From JAWLHU01 sp041690255 (lineage in GTDB: Bacteria > Bacillota > Sulfobacillia > Symbiobacteriales > Symbiobacteriaceae), in assembly GCA_041690255.1 (NCBI GenBank), contig JAWLHU010000009.1, positions 186,001 to 250,000 of the forward strand: a DNA stretch of 64,000 nucleotides, in the 5' to 3' direction. Below the pieces are notes generated by a model. The model saw nothing but the letters and a program-made list of their open reading frames with translations. It was not told the origin of the DNA and did no database searches. Position numbers and translations under genes: made by a program. Shown piece by piece: positions 51,881-60,854 of the stretch. Positions within the stretch are counted from its first letter, which is position 1. Each line of letters starts with the position of its first letter.

Positions 51881-53326
51881 TCATCTTCCGTAAGCAGCAC
51901 TGAATCTCGAAGTTCGTGGCCACCGCCGCCCGCGGCCCCGAATGATGATCAAGTCCTTCATGCGTCCAGTGACGTAAAGTTCGTTACCGTGAAGGAAGCC
52001 CAGGTCACCGGTTCGAAGAAAGGATTCCTCATCTGTGGCCAGGTGTGCGCCAAAGGTACCAGCAGTCTCGTCCGGCCGATTCCAGTACCCCATCGCCACA
52101 CTGGGACCGGATACCCAGATCTCCCCTACCTGTCCAGGCAGGCAGGATATCATGCTCTCGGGGTCTACGATGCGGATGTTCTGGCCAGCGACGTTCTGTC
52201 CACAACCGACCAGCATGGCAGAATCGGATGGAGAAGAGCTAGACATCAGAGCCTTCCCATGCTCCAGGGCCCCCTTCTCCATCTGGACATAGATCGGCGG
52301 CTCATCGGCAGCGCCACCAGTGACCAACAAGGTAGATTCGGCCAGTTCGTAACAGGGATAGAAGGCTTCCCGGCGGAAACCGGCGACCCTGAAAGCCTCG
52401 GCAAATCGGTCCAGGCCTCCTTCATCACGGGTTCAGCACCGTTGAAGGCAACCCGCCAGTGACTCAGATCAAGCGTCGCCCGCTCCTCGGGCGTTGTCTG
52501 CCGGACGCAAAGGTCGTAGGCGAAGTTGGGACCGCCGCCAATCGTAGCTCCCTCGCGTGAAACAGCCTCTAGCCAGTGCATGGGCTCCTGGAGGAACGCC
52601 GTCGGTGCCATAAGGGTGACCGGAAAGCCAGCGAATAGGGGCTGCAACACGCCCCCGATCAGACCCATGTCGTGAAAGGGCGGAAGCCAGATGACTCCGC
52701 GGCTCTCCTGCGAGGAACCAAAACAGGATTGAATGGTACGCAGGTTCGCCATCAGGCTGTCGTGGCTGAGCATAACCCCCTTCGGTGTGGAAGTGGAGCC
52801 AGAGGTATATTGCAGGAACGCCAGATCACTGCCTCCCAGAGGCTTCTCGTCCCAATCGGCCTCGGCCCCATCCGGGAGATTGTCGGCGGGGATCCAGTCC
52901 ATGTTTAGCAGATCCGGAGTATCCACCAGATGCCGCAGAATGTTGGCCAGTACCTGGCTCGTGGTAAGGATAACGGTGGCCCCTGCATCTGCCACGATGG
53001 CCTAAATCCGCCCGAGATGCCGGTTCAGCCGCGGCGGATAGGCAGGCACCGCCACCACGCCGGCGTATAGGCATCCGAAAGAAGCTAGTTATGTAATCTA
53101 GCCCTGGCGGGCAGAGCAACAGAGCTCGCTGACCCAATGCGATCCGATGCTGAAGCGCTCCGCCGACCGCCCTGGCCCTGCGATCCAACTCCGTGTTCGT
53201 TAGGGACGGATGATCGGTTCCCCGGTCTACCAAGAAGGTGTAGACCACTTTTTCCGGAGTATGGATGCTTCGCCTCCGGGCAATGGTCACTATCGTCTCG
53301 GAAGGAGAGATCCGATCGATTGCCAT
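51881..53326 (-). pseudogene. Broken fatty acyl-AMP ligase / acyl-CoA synthetase
   Basis: Three frames together follow one adenylate-forming enzyme. The N-terminal part starts at an ATG at 53326 (TPEKVVYTFLVDRGTDHPSL). An in-frame TAG lies near 53000. The core at 52995-52380 has the ATP motif YTSGSTSTPKGVMLSH and LPPFHDMGLIGG. The C-terminal part at 52330-51881 has VWVSGP-like IWVSGPSVAMGYWNRP, RTGDLG and GRMKDLIIIRGR. It ends soon after this, so about 100 residues of the C-terminal lid are missing. Frameshifts, a stop and truncation make it nonfunctional. Such ligases usually load fatty acids onto polyketide or peptide synthases; none is nearby. Confidence 0.85.
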
Positions 53327-53473
53327 ATTCTCACTCCGATATATCTTAATGATTTTAGTATATGATGCCGCCGATGTATTGTGAACATTGCATCCGTCGT
53401 GTATTATCTTCTATGCGTTTTCTATTCCGGATAGGCTCTTGTTGAAAAATCTGGTCGGTAGGTAGGAGTTGAG

Positions 53474-54436
53474 TTGGCCATGTCCAGAGCGACCGGGCTC
53501 GCTTCGCCATACTTTCAGGTAGAGCAGGTCTCAGAGGGCGTCTATGCTGCCATTATCGTGCCAGGTACTGGTGCCATGGGGAACGCAGGCATTGTAGATC
53601 TCGGCGACCGTACGCTGGTCTTCGACACCATGTTTACTCCTCAGGCCGCTACTGATCTCCGTCAGGCTGCCGAAGAACTGACAGGGCACCCCGTCACCTA
53701 TGTGGTCAACAGCCATGAGCACTTTGACCACGTTCACGGTAACCAGGTCTTCTCCGGGGCGCAGATTATCGCCACCAGCGCTACACGGGACTTGATCGCC
53801 AAGAAACGTCCCGCCTTCCTGCAGATGGCCCGGGAACATCCCGAATACCCCGATCAGTTGGCCCGGAGAGCCGAAAAGGAACTGGACCCGGCTAAACGGC
53901 AGGAACTCAATTGGCTGGTAGGCGATCTCCGGGCACTCCAGGCTAGTCTTTCCGAGTTGGAGATACACCCACCAAAGGTTACCTTCGAAGAGCACCTGGT
54001 GCTGGAGGGATCCGCCCGAAGGGTTGAGGTCCTGTGCTACGGCGGGGGGCACAGCCCGAGTGATGCCTTTGTCTACCTCCCCGACGAGCAGATCGCCTTT
54101 ATGGCTGACTTGGTACAAGTGGGCTACCATCCAGCGCTACACATGGGGAATCCAGAGGAATGGATTCAAATTCTGGACCAGGTCGCGGAACTGAACGTGC
54201 AGACGATCGTTTCCGGTCACGGTACGATCTGCACGCGGCAAGACATTCAACGGATGCGGGAGTACATCTCACACCTCAAATCGCTTGCGGCGGAGTTGGC
54301 CTCACAAGGGGTCCAACCGGAGACTGTTGCCATCCCTGAGGTTTATGCGGAGTGGCTTTGCCCTGGCGTCTTCCGCGAGAACCTGACGTTTCTTTGGAAG
54401 CAGGCCACGGGAGCGATGGGGCCAGACAACCGATAG
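53474..54436 (+). CDS. Metallo-beta-lactamase-fold hydrolase
   Basis: A 320-residue enzyme with the metal-binding motif VNSHEHFDHVHG (near residue 77), a second His in GGGHSPSDAF, the bridging Asp in AFMADLVQVG and a later SGHG. There is no signal peptide. The TTG at 53474 (5 bases after AGGAG) or the ATG at 53480 can be the start. The gene is intact within the decayed island and is less GC-rich than its neighbours, so it may have arrived with it. The substrate is unknown; family members include lactonases, glyoxalases and sulfatases. Confidence 0.85.
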   Translation: MAMSRATGLASPYFQVEQVSEGVYAAIIVPGTGAMGNAGIVDLGDRTLVFDTMFTPQAATDLRQAAEELTGHPVTYVVNSHEHFDHVHGNQVFSGAQIIATSATRDLIAKKRPAFLQMAREHPEYPDQLARRAEKELDPAKRQELNWLVGDLRALQASLSELEIHPPKVTFEEHLVLEGSARRVEVLCYGGGHSPSDAFVYLPDEQIAFMADLVQVGYHPALHMGNPEEWIQILDQVAELNVQTIVSGHGTICTRQDIQRMREYISHLKSLAAELASQGVQPETVAIPEVYAEWLCPGVFRENLTFLWKQATGAMGPDNR

Positions 54437-54466
54437 CGCCTTCGGTAAGAAACGCAAGAGACAGTA

Positions 54467-54503
54467 GATAGAACCCCTTAGGTCATTCCTCAGGGGTTCT
54501 ATC
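54467..54503 (+). terminator. Terminator after the metallo-beta-lactamase-fold gene
   Basis: A perfect 12-bp stem (GATAGAACCCCT with its complement, 13-base loop). It lacks a strong T-tract. Confidence 0.6.
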
Positions 54504-54623
54504 TCGCAATAGCATGATCTAGGAATGTGGTTCATTTCTCGCTCTCCGGCTCGGAAAACCTAGCGGTGTTGATCGACCAAATCACACGCGCACAGGAGGT
54601 TTTCACCAAGTGGCCATTAGTAG

Positions 54624-54792
54624 AATGTCCCTTCTGGACCTGATTCATAAGAGCGAGGTCAAAGGAGATGTCGTGAGGGAAGCTACTTCCCCTCCATCCT
54701 GGAACCAAGGGGGAGCAGGCTCTCCGTGCGGTGCTCCAGGAGGCATATGTCCTTGGGGTCAGCACACGGAAGGTTGACGAACTGGTAAAGTG
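54624..54792 (+). mobile_element. IS256-family transposase remnant
   Basis: An ATG at 54624 opens MSLLDLIHKSEVKGDVVREA, which resembles the start of IS256-type (mutator) transposases. It jumps at about 54683 to SYFPSILEPR and then, in another frame, EQALRAVLQEAYVLGVSTRK with VDELVK, both typical of the region about 80-110 residues in. The rest is gone. Internal deletion, a frameshift and loss of the catalytic domain make it dead. Confidence 0.75.
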
Positions 54793-54793
54793 C

Positions 54794-54859
54794 GTGTTCC
54801 GGCGAAATCGACCACCTGGTCCGGCTCAAATCGACCGCGTGTTCCGCTTGAAACCGACC
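54794..54859. repeat. Three short imperfect direct repeats
   Basis: Copies at 54794-54813, 54818-54836 and 54839-54859 share TTCCG or GTCCG, then AAATCGACC or AAACCGACC. They follow the transposase remnant and resemble the multiple terminal repeats of some IS elements, possibly IS21-like; this is a tentative reading. Confidence 0.4.
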
Positions 54860-54914
54860 GGCAGGTCGGCTATCGGAGCGAAGCGACGGTGGGTTTGGGC
54901 CTTTACTCTTGCTG

Positions 54915-55198
54915 CATGGTTGTGGGCCACCAGGAGGTGCGGCATGCGTGTCAAGTCTACCACCACAGGCTGGTCGGCCAGATCGACCCCGAGAGCGACA
55001 GGCAGTTCCATGTCCGCCCTCCGGAACTCCCCTGCACTCATTACCAGGCGCACCTCGACGGCCAGAACCCCGAGGTCCCTGCACAGGCGTGATCCGGACG
55101 GCATCCACGCCGAGTTCCGCCGCCAGGTCCTCCTTCGGCCCGATCATCTGCGTAGCCCGAACCCCATCTGGAATCCTCACCCGGATCGTGGCCACCAC
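54915..55198 (-). pseudogene. FtsK/SpoIIIE-type DNA translocase remnant
   Basis: Two minus-strand frames give KEDLAAELGVDAVRITPV, then DLGVLAVEVRLVMSAGEF and LGVDLADQPVVVDLTRMPHL, which match the segment just before the Walker A motif of FtsK-like translocases. The frame changes near 55085, and the homology stops at HLLVAHNHAA where the ATP-binding GATGSGK motif should begin. It is therefore a decayed fragment. Such proteins are found on chromosomes and conjugative elements alike. Confidence 0.65.
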
Positions 55199-55328
55199 GG
55201 GTCCACCCGACCTGCTGCCATACCGTGTGCAGGGCTTGGGGGCTGATTTTCCATTCCCGACTAATCACACGGGTCTAACTCAATTCCGAGAACAAGCAGG
55301 ATTATGAGACATGTTCATCAAAAATGGG

Positions 55329-55357
55329 TTGTCAGAGTACTCCTTTTGTACTAATCT
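55329..55357 (+). promoter_or_regulatory. Candidate promoter of the cta operon
   Basis: TTGTCA (55329-55334), 17-base spacer, TAATCT (55352-55357), about 57 bases before the ctaC start. Confidence 0.55.
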
Positions 55358-55413
55358 TGGTGTAGTGTCTACTTCCTTCGCCTTACTCTAAGTACCGTAG
55401 GGGGCGGATATCG

Positions 55414-56439
55414 GTGGGGATTCGCAGGATACCCGGACGGATCGGAACCGGACTTCTCGCACTGGCAGGCGTTCTGCTGGCAGGGTGCAGCACCTTGCCC
55501 CAGTCGCCGCTGGACGTGAAGGGACCCGTTGCAGAGATGCAGTCGGGTCTGCTCATGTACACGCTCTGGATCGCTCTCGGAATCGGCATCTTCGTTACAG
55601 TTGCGTTGCTCTACGTCGTCTTCAGGTTCCGTGCTCGCCCCGGTGACACCGGCGTCCCGAAGCAGGTCCATGGCAACCACACCCTGGAGGTCATCTGGAC
55701 CGTGATCCCGATCCTGATCCTGGTCTCCGTCGCCTACCCAACGGTATCGGCGGCCTTCGAGACCGCCGCGCCGCCCGATGGCGCCATGACCATCAAGGCG
55801 GAGGGCAACCAGTGGTGGTTCGGCTTTGACTACCCGGAGGGCTTCACCACGGCCAACGAGATGCGGATTCCCGTGGGCAAGCCGGTGCAGGTGCTGCTCA
55901 CCTCCCGCGACGTGATCCACTCCTTCTGGGTGCCGAAGCTGGCCGGCAAGATGGACATGATCCCGAACCGGACCAATGTCATGTGGCTCCAGGCCGATGA
56001 ACCGGGCATCTACATGGGCCAGTGCGGCGAGTTCTGCGGCGACTCCCACGCCAAGATGCGCTTCCGGGTCGTGGCCATGGAGGAGAAGGACTACACCGCC
56101 TGGGTGGAGCAGCGCAGGGCGATGGTCGCCGGACCCAAGAACCTGAGCGAGAAGGCCGTGCAGGGCCGCGAGGTCTTCGAGGGCTCGAAGGCCAACTGCT
56201 GGGCCTGTCACACGATCGATGGCACCAAGGCCAAGGCGGTCGTCGGGCCGAACCTGACCGATGTCGGCCAGCGGACCTCCATCGCCGGCGGCATTATGGA
56301 GAACAATTACGACAACCTCAAGGCCTGGATCGAGAACCCGCCCGCTCACAAGCCGGGCACCACGATGCCGATCCACGAGGGGAGACTGACCCCGGCGGAG
56401 ATCGACGCCGTGATCGAGTACCTGCAAAGCCTGAAGTAA
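55414..56439 (+). CDS. ctaC: caa3-type cytochrome c oxidase subunit II with fused cytochrome c
   Basis: A 341-residue lipoprotein (lipobox GVLLAGC, Cys near residue 25) with two membrane helices, a cupredoxin CuA domain (CGEFCGDSHAKM, with a His in DVIHSFWVP) and a C-terminal cytochrome c domain whose heme site is CWACH. It takes electrons from the reducing side into the oxidase. The GTG at 55414 is the start. First gene of the ctaCDEF(G) operon and directly after the decayed island. Confidence 0.96.
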   Translation: MGIRRIPGRIGTGLLALAGVLLAGCSTLPQSPLDVKGPVAEMQSGLLMYTLWIALGIGIFVTVALLYVVFRFRARPGDTGVPKQVHGNHTLEVIWTVIPILILVSVAYPTVSAAFETAAPPDGAMTIKAEGNQWWFGFDYPEGFTTANEMRIPVGKPVQVLLTSRDVIHSFWVPKLAGKMDMIPNRTNVMWLQADEPGIYMGQCGEFCGDSHAKMRFRVVAMEEKDYTAWVEQRRAMVAGPKNLSEKAVQGREVFEGSKANCWACHTIDGTKAKAVVGPNLTDVGQRTSIAGGIMENNYDNLKAWIENPPAHKPGTTMPIHEGRLTPAEIDAVIEYLQSLK

Positions 56440-56475
56440 TCCCAGACCAGAGCAGAACGGGAGGTTCGACAGAGC

Positions 56476-58377
56476 ATGGCGACCGCTGTTGAGAAAACGC
56501 TTGGCGTCTTGCCGCGACCCACTGCCCAGACCGGCTTCTGGTCCTGGGTGACCACGGTGGACCACAAGCGGATCGGCATTATGTACGGCATTACCGCATT
56601 CCTCTTCTTCCTGGTGGGCGGCCTGGAGGCGTTCCTGATTCGCCTGCAGCTTATGAAGCCCGGCCTGGAGGTGGTCGGTGCAACCACCTTCAACGCCCTC
56701 TTCACCATGCACGCCACGACCATGATCTTCATGGCGATCATGCCCCTGCTAGCCGCATTCATGAACTACCTGCTGCCGATCATGATCGGGGCGCGCGACG
56801 TCGCCTTCCCCCGATTGAACGCCTTCTCTTACTGGTCCTACCTCTTCGGCGGTATCTTCATCAACACCGGCTGGCTCATGGGCGCCGGCACCGGTAACGT
56901 CCCGAACTCCGGCTGGTTCGGCTACGCCAACCTGACCTCGGTCAAGTTCAGCGCCGGCCTCGGCCCGGACTTCTGGACCCTGGGCCTGCTCCTGCTGGGC
57001 ATCGGTACCCTGGTCTCCGGCTTCAACTTCCTGGTGACGATCCTCAACATGCGGGCCCCGGGCATGTCCCTCATGAAGATGCCGATCTTCGTCTGGACCT
57101 CCCTGGTCACCTCCGTGCTGGTGATCTTCTCCTTCCCGGCGATCACCGTCGCCCTGATCATGCTCCTCTTCGACCGGACCTTTGCGACCAACTTCTTCAA
57201 CGTCGACATGGGCGCCAGCGTCGTCTTCTGGCAGCACCTTTTCTGGACCTTCGGCCACCCCGAGGTCTACATTCTGATCCTGCCTGCCATGGGCATCGTC
57301 TCGGAGATCCTGCCGACCTTCTCCCGCAAGCCGCTCTTCGGCTACTCGGTCATGGTCTTCTCGACAGCGCTGATCGGCTTCCTCGGCTTCACGGTCTGGA
57401 GCCATCACATGTTCTCCGTCGGCATGGGGCCCGTGGTCAACTCGATCTTCTCCCTGACTACGATGATGATCGCCGTCCCAACCGGTGTGAAGATCTTCAA
57501 CTGGCTCTCGACCATGTGGAACGGCCAGGTGAAGCTGACCACGGCCATGCTCTTCGCCATCGGGTTCATCATGTGCTTCACGATCGGTGGTCTGTCGGGC
57601 TTCATGCACGCCTCTGCCCCCTCTGACACCCAGCAGACCGACACCTACTTTATCGTGGCGCATATCCACTACGTCCTGATCGGTGGCTCGATCTTCGCTA
57701 TCTTCGGCGGCATCTTCTACTGGTTCCCGAAGATGTTCGGCCGGATGCTGGACGAGAAGCTGGGCAAGCTCGCCTTCTGGACGATCTTCATCGGCTTTAA
57801 CACCTTCGCCTTCCCCTTCCACTTCCTCGGCCTGATGGGCATGCCCCGCCGGCAGTACACCTACGCCGCCGACATGGGCTGGAACTTCTGGAACATGGTC
57901 TCGACGATCGGTGTCTTCATTCTGACCGCCGGTATTCTGATCTTCATCTACAACTTCGCGCAGACCATACGGAAGCCAATCGGCGCACCGGCCGATCCCT
58001 GGGATGGTCGGACGCTGGAGTGGACGATCCCCTCTCCCGTCCCGGCCTACAACTTCCTCCAGATTCCCCAGGTGGGCCTGCGCGACGCCTTCTGGTTCTC
58101 CAAGTACCCCGAGAAGGGGCAGAAGCCGGAGGAGGCCCTCTCCTACCCGGAGCAGAGCCGGCGTACCCTGATCCACATGCCCGGTCAGTCCTACATGCCG
58201 GCCCTGCTGGCGCTGGGCCCGACGATCCTTTCCTACGGCCTGCTCTACTACCGCAGCGGCAAGCCCTTCGCCCTGCCGGGCATGATCCTCGGCGTCCTGC
58301 TGACGCTCCTCGGCTTCTGGGGCTGGGCCTTCGAGGGTGAGGGCGGCAGCATGATCGAACCGGAGGAGGGTCACTAA
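56476..58377 (+). CDS. ctaD: Cytochrome c oxidase subunit I
   Basis: A 633-residue protein with about 14 helices. The heme-copper core is clear: TFGHPEVYILILP (proton-channel Glu and CuB His), WSHHMFSVGMG (CuB His pair) and FIVAHIHYVLIGG (heme ligands). The Glu in the GHPEVY motif places it in the A1 type, which pumps protons through D and K channels. It reduces oxygen to water. The ATG at 56476 follows GGGAGG. Confidence 0.97.
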   Translation: MATAVEKTLGVLPRPTAQTGFWSWVTTVDHKRIGIMYGITAFLFFLVGGLEAFLIRLQLMKPGLEVVGATTFNALFTMHATTMIFMAIMPLLAAFMNYLLPIMIGARDVAFPRLNAFSYWSYLFGGIFINTGWLMGAGTGNVPNSGWFGYANLTSVKFSAGLGPDFWTLGLLLLGIGTLVSGFNFLVTILNMRAPGMSLMKMPIFVWTSLVTSVLVIFSFPAITVALIMLLFDRTFATNFFNVDMGASVVFWQHLFWTFGHPEVYILILPAMGIVSEILPTFSRKPLFGYSVMVFSTALIGFLGFTVWSHHMFSVGMGPVVNSIFSLTTMMIAVPTGVKIFNWLSTMWNGQVKLTTAMLFAIGFIMCFTIGGLSGFMHASAPSDTQQTDTYFIVAHIHYVLIGGSIFAIFGGIFYWFPKMFGRMLDEKLGKLAFWTIFIGFNTFAFPFHFLGLMGMPRRQYTYAADMGWNFWNMVSTIGVFILTAGILIFIYNFAQTIRKPIGAPADPWDGRTLEWTIPSPVPAYNFLQIPQVGLRDAFWFSKYPEKGQKPEEALSYPEQSRRTLIHMPGQSYMPALLALGPTILSYGLLYYRSGKPFALPGMILGVLLTLLGFWGWAFEGEGGSMIEPEEGH

Positions 58378-58986
58378 ATGGCACACGAGGCACACGGTCA
58401 CGACTCCCATGCACATGTGACCAATACCGGCATTGACAACCGGAAACTGGGCTTCTGGCTCTTCCTCTCTTCGGAGTCGGTCTTCTTCGCCTGCCTGATC
58501 GTGGGCTACCTGGTCTACCACGGCTCCAATAACGGCGGCCCGACCCCGCAGGATCTCTTCAACATCCCGCTGACCACGATCTCGACCTTCGTTCTGCTCA
58601 TGTCCTCACTCGCCATGGTGCTGGGCGTCAACGCTGCCCAGCAGGGCGATAACAAGAAGGGCATGCTCTGGACAGCGATCACGGCCGGCATGGGCCTCGT
58701 CTTCCTGGGCTTCCAGGTCTACGAGTTCAGCCACTTCATCCACGAGGGGCTCACCCTCTCCTCCAGCCTCTTCGGCACCACCTTCTACGTGCTGACCGGT
58801 TTCCACGGCGCACACGTGGGGGTGGGCGTGATCTGGCTCCTCTCCCTCCTCTTCTACGGGCGGAAGGGCGGCCTGGGCGCCGACAAGGCGGATGATGTCG
58901 AGGTAGCCGGCCTCTACTGGCACTTCGTGGATATCGTCTGGATCGTCCTCTTTACCGTGATCTACCTGGTCGAATTCGTCAGCTAG
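58378..58986 (+). CDS. ctaE: Cytochrome c oxidase subunit III
   Basis: A 202-residue protein with five helices; the conserved ESVFFACLIVGYLVYH, FLGFQVYEFSHFIHEGL and LTGFHGAHVGVGVIW segments match subunit III. A His-rich N-terminus (HEAHGHDSHAHV) is a local feature. The ATG directly abuts the ctaD stop. It stabilises the proton-pumping core. Confidence 0.95.
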   Translation: MAHEAHGHDSHAHVTNTGIDNRKLGFWLFLSSESVFFACLIVGYLVYHGSNNGGPTPQDLFNIPLTTISTFVLLMSSLAMVLGVNAAQQGDNKKGMLWTAITAGMGLVFLGFQVYEFSHFIHEGLTLSSSLFGTTFYVLTGFHGAHVGVGVIWLLSLLFYGRKGGLGADKADDVEVAGLYWHFVDIVWIVLFTVIYLVEFVS

Positions 58987-58997
58987 GAGGGGCGAGT

Positions 58998-59312
58998 ATG
59001 AAGCCGGAAATCGGAACGGGCGCACAGGCCCAGATTAAGGGCCACGCCCATCCCACTGCGAAGACCTTCGTCTCGATCGGCCTGGTCCTGGCGGTGATTA
59101 CCGCCGCAGAGTTCGGCACCTACTACGTGGCCGGCTGGGGCACGCTCATGTACATCACCCTGGCGGTGCTCTCGGTCGTCAAGTTCTGGCTGGTCGGCTC
59201 CTACTTCATGCACCTGCGCTATGAGCAGCGGATCCTTGCCGGCATCTTCGCTGTCGGGGTGGTCCTGGCCACCTTAATGGCCGTCGCCCTGAAGTACGTC
59301 AACCTGGCCTGA
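58998..59312 (+). CDS. ctaF: Cytochrome c oxidase subunit IV
   Basis: A 104-residue protein with three helices (LVLAVITAAEFGTYYVAGWG, LYITLAVLSVVKFWLVGSYF-like, and a third near the C-terminus) and the MHLRYEQRI loop typical of bacterial subunit IV. It follows ctaE after 11 bases with GGAGGGG before the ATG. A terminator hairpin follows, so expression of ctaG may be lower. Confidence 0.9.
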   Translation: MKPEIGTGAQAQIKGHAHPTAKTFVSIGLVLAVITAAEFGTYYVAGWGTLMYITLAVLSVVKFWLVGSYFMHLRYEQRILAGIFAVGVVLATLMAVALKYVNLA

Positions 59313-59320
59313 GGCCAACG

Positions 59321-59346
59321 GACCGGCGAGTTCAGGCTCGCCGGTC
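59321..59346 (+). terminator. Hairpin between ctaF and ctaG
   Basis: A perfect 10-bp stem GACCGGCGAG with its complement and TCCTTTCTC after it, possibly an attenuator or partial terminator. Confidence 0.7.
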
Positions 59347-59370
59347 TCCTTTCTCACGAGGTGATCACAT

Positions 59371-60183
59371 ATGGCCGAACAGCTCGCGCTCTACCGTTTT
59401 GAGGACCTCTGGTACCCCGACGTGCTCGCCTGGATCATCCTGGTGCAGGTGGCCTATCTCCTGGCGACCGGCATCTGGCGGCGTAGCTACCACTGGGGAT
59501 CACCGGTCAGCCTGCGGCAGAAGATCTACTTCTCCCTGGGGCTCTGGACGATCTACCTGTCCGAGGGGACCCCCCTCCACCTCCTCTCCGAGCAGTACCT
59601 CTTCAGCGCCCACATGATCCAGCATGTCCTGCTCACCCTGGTCATGCCGCCGCTGATCCTGCTGGGGCTGCCGGACTGGCTGCTCCGCCCGATCGCCCGG
59701 TGGAAGCCCACACGCCTGCTCATGAAGGTCCTGGTCCACCCGGTCGTGGCCCTGCTCACCTTCAACCTGATCTACTCCTTCTGGCACATGCCGATCGCAT
59801 ACGAGGCGATCCTGATCTACCACTGGTTCCACTTCGTCCAGCACCTGATCCTCGTCTTCACCGCCCTTATGATGTGGTGGCCGATCTGCTCCCCCCTCCC
59901 GGAACTCCCCCGCCTCTCCGAGGGCGGGCAGATGTTCTACATCTTCCTGATCGGCCTCTCGCAGATCGCCGTCTTCGGGGTGATCACCTTCGCCGAAGGG
60001 GTCATGTACGACTTCTACGCCCGGGCGCCCCGCCTCTGGGGGCTCGATCCGCAGACCGATCAGCAGCTGGCCGGCATTATCATGAAGATCGGCGGCATGG
60101 GGGTCTTCGTCTTCACCTGGTTCATGGTCTTCTTCCGCTGGGTGGCGAGGGAGGAGCGCACCGCGATCCCGCAGAGCCAGTAG
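59371..60183 (+). CDS. ctaG: Cytochrome c oxidase assembly factor CtaG
   Basis: A 270-residue membrane protein with about seven helices and the caa3_CtaG motifs HMIQHVLLTLVMPPLILLGL, NLIYSFWHMPIAYEA and HWFHFVQHLILVFTALMMWW, rich in histidines that may bind copper. CtaG of Bacillus is needed for active caa3 oxidase. The ATG at 59371 follows GAGGTG. It ends the oxidase cluster. Confidence 0.94.
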   Translation: MAEQLALYRFEDLWYPDVLAWIILVQVAYLLATGIWRRSYHWGSPVSLRQKIYFSLGLWTIYLSEGTPLHLLSEQYLFSAHMIQHVLLTLVMPPLILLGLPDWLLRPIARWKPTRLLMKVLVHPVVALLTFNLIYSFWHMPIAYEAILIYHWFHFVQHLILVFTALMMWWPICSPLPELPRLSEGGQMFYIFLIGLSQIAVFGVITFAEGVMYDFYARAPRLWGLDPQTDQQLAGIIMKIGGMGVFVFTWFMVFFRWVAREERTAIPQSQ

Positions 60184-60190
60184 AGCGGGC

Positions 60191-60222
60191 AAGGGCAGCA
60201 ACCTCCTTTGGTTGCTGCCCTT
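60191..60222 (+). terminator. Terminator after ctaG
   Basis: A perfect 13-bp stem, AAGGGCAGCAACC with its complement, 7 bases after the stop. Confidence 0.88.
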
Positions 60223-60252
60223 CTCGTTCCGATATAGAATATAGTGAGACGA

Positions 60253-60738
60253 TTAGCCCTTCGGCGGCAGGATGACGACACCGTACTTGGCCGCGGTGCC
60301 AATCAGGAAGGCCGCCTGTTCAGGGGTGGGCGGTCCGGCAGGAGCCGGGACCTCGTCAGCAGCCAGGGGCTGTCCCAGGGCCCGCATGAACTCCTCATGC
60401 CCGGCCGGGGCGCAGAGGACCAGCAAACGGCCCCAGGTGGAACCGGCGTTCCGGTAAGTCGCCACGGTCTCCCTGGGCACATAGGCAAAGGTTCCCGGCT
60501 TCAGGGGATAGATCTTCTCCTCCATCACCAGTTCGTACTCGCCCTCCAGCACGAAAAAGGCCTCATCTTCACGGGTGTGGTAGTGCATGGGAGCGCCGCC
60601 GCCAGGCGGGGTATTAATCATGAGCAGGGAGTAGCTGTTTCGGGTATCTGCGCCAGTCGCCTTGATCGTGACAATATCTCCCACCACGTTCAGGCGCTCA
60701 CCATCGTTCGGGGCCATAATCAGTAGCTTCGGATCCAT
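60253..60738 (-). CDS. Cupin domain protein
   Basis: A 161-residue single-cupin protein. Motif 1 (APMHYHTREDEAFFVLEGEY, near residue 50) holds the metal-binding histidines and Glu; motif 2 is around PRETVATYRNAG and lacks an obvious His. Many cupins are small enzymes or ligand sensors; no substrate is evident. It is convergent with ctaG and divergent from the LuxR-type regulator at 60855, which could control it. Confidence 0.85.
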   Translation of the reverse strand: MDPKLLIMAPNDGERLNVVGDIVTIKATGADTRNSYSLLMINTPPGGGAPMHYHTREDEAFFVLEGEYELVMEEKIYPLKPGTFAYVPRETVATYRNAGSTWGRLLVLCAPAGHEEFMRALGQPLAADEVPAPAGPPTPEQAAFLIGTAAKYGVVILPPKG

Positions 60739-60854
60739 TTCGCATCACGTCCTCGTCTGAATTGGCTTGTCGTAGTGACATAGCCAAGTCTACAGCGAAG
60801 CAGTGCGCGTGGGATATCCCAGGACTCTGGGATATCTGTGCGTGAGGAAGAAGG

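Noticed and set aside
56749..58521. 590-residue minus-strand open frame
   Set aside because: Antisense to ctaD; composition (Glu/Asp/His-rich) is that of a shadow.
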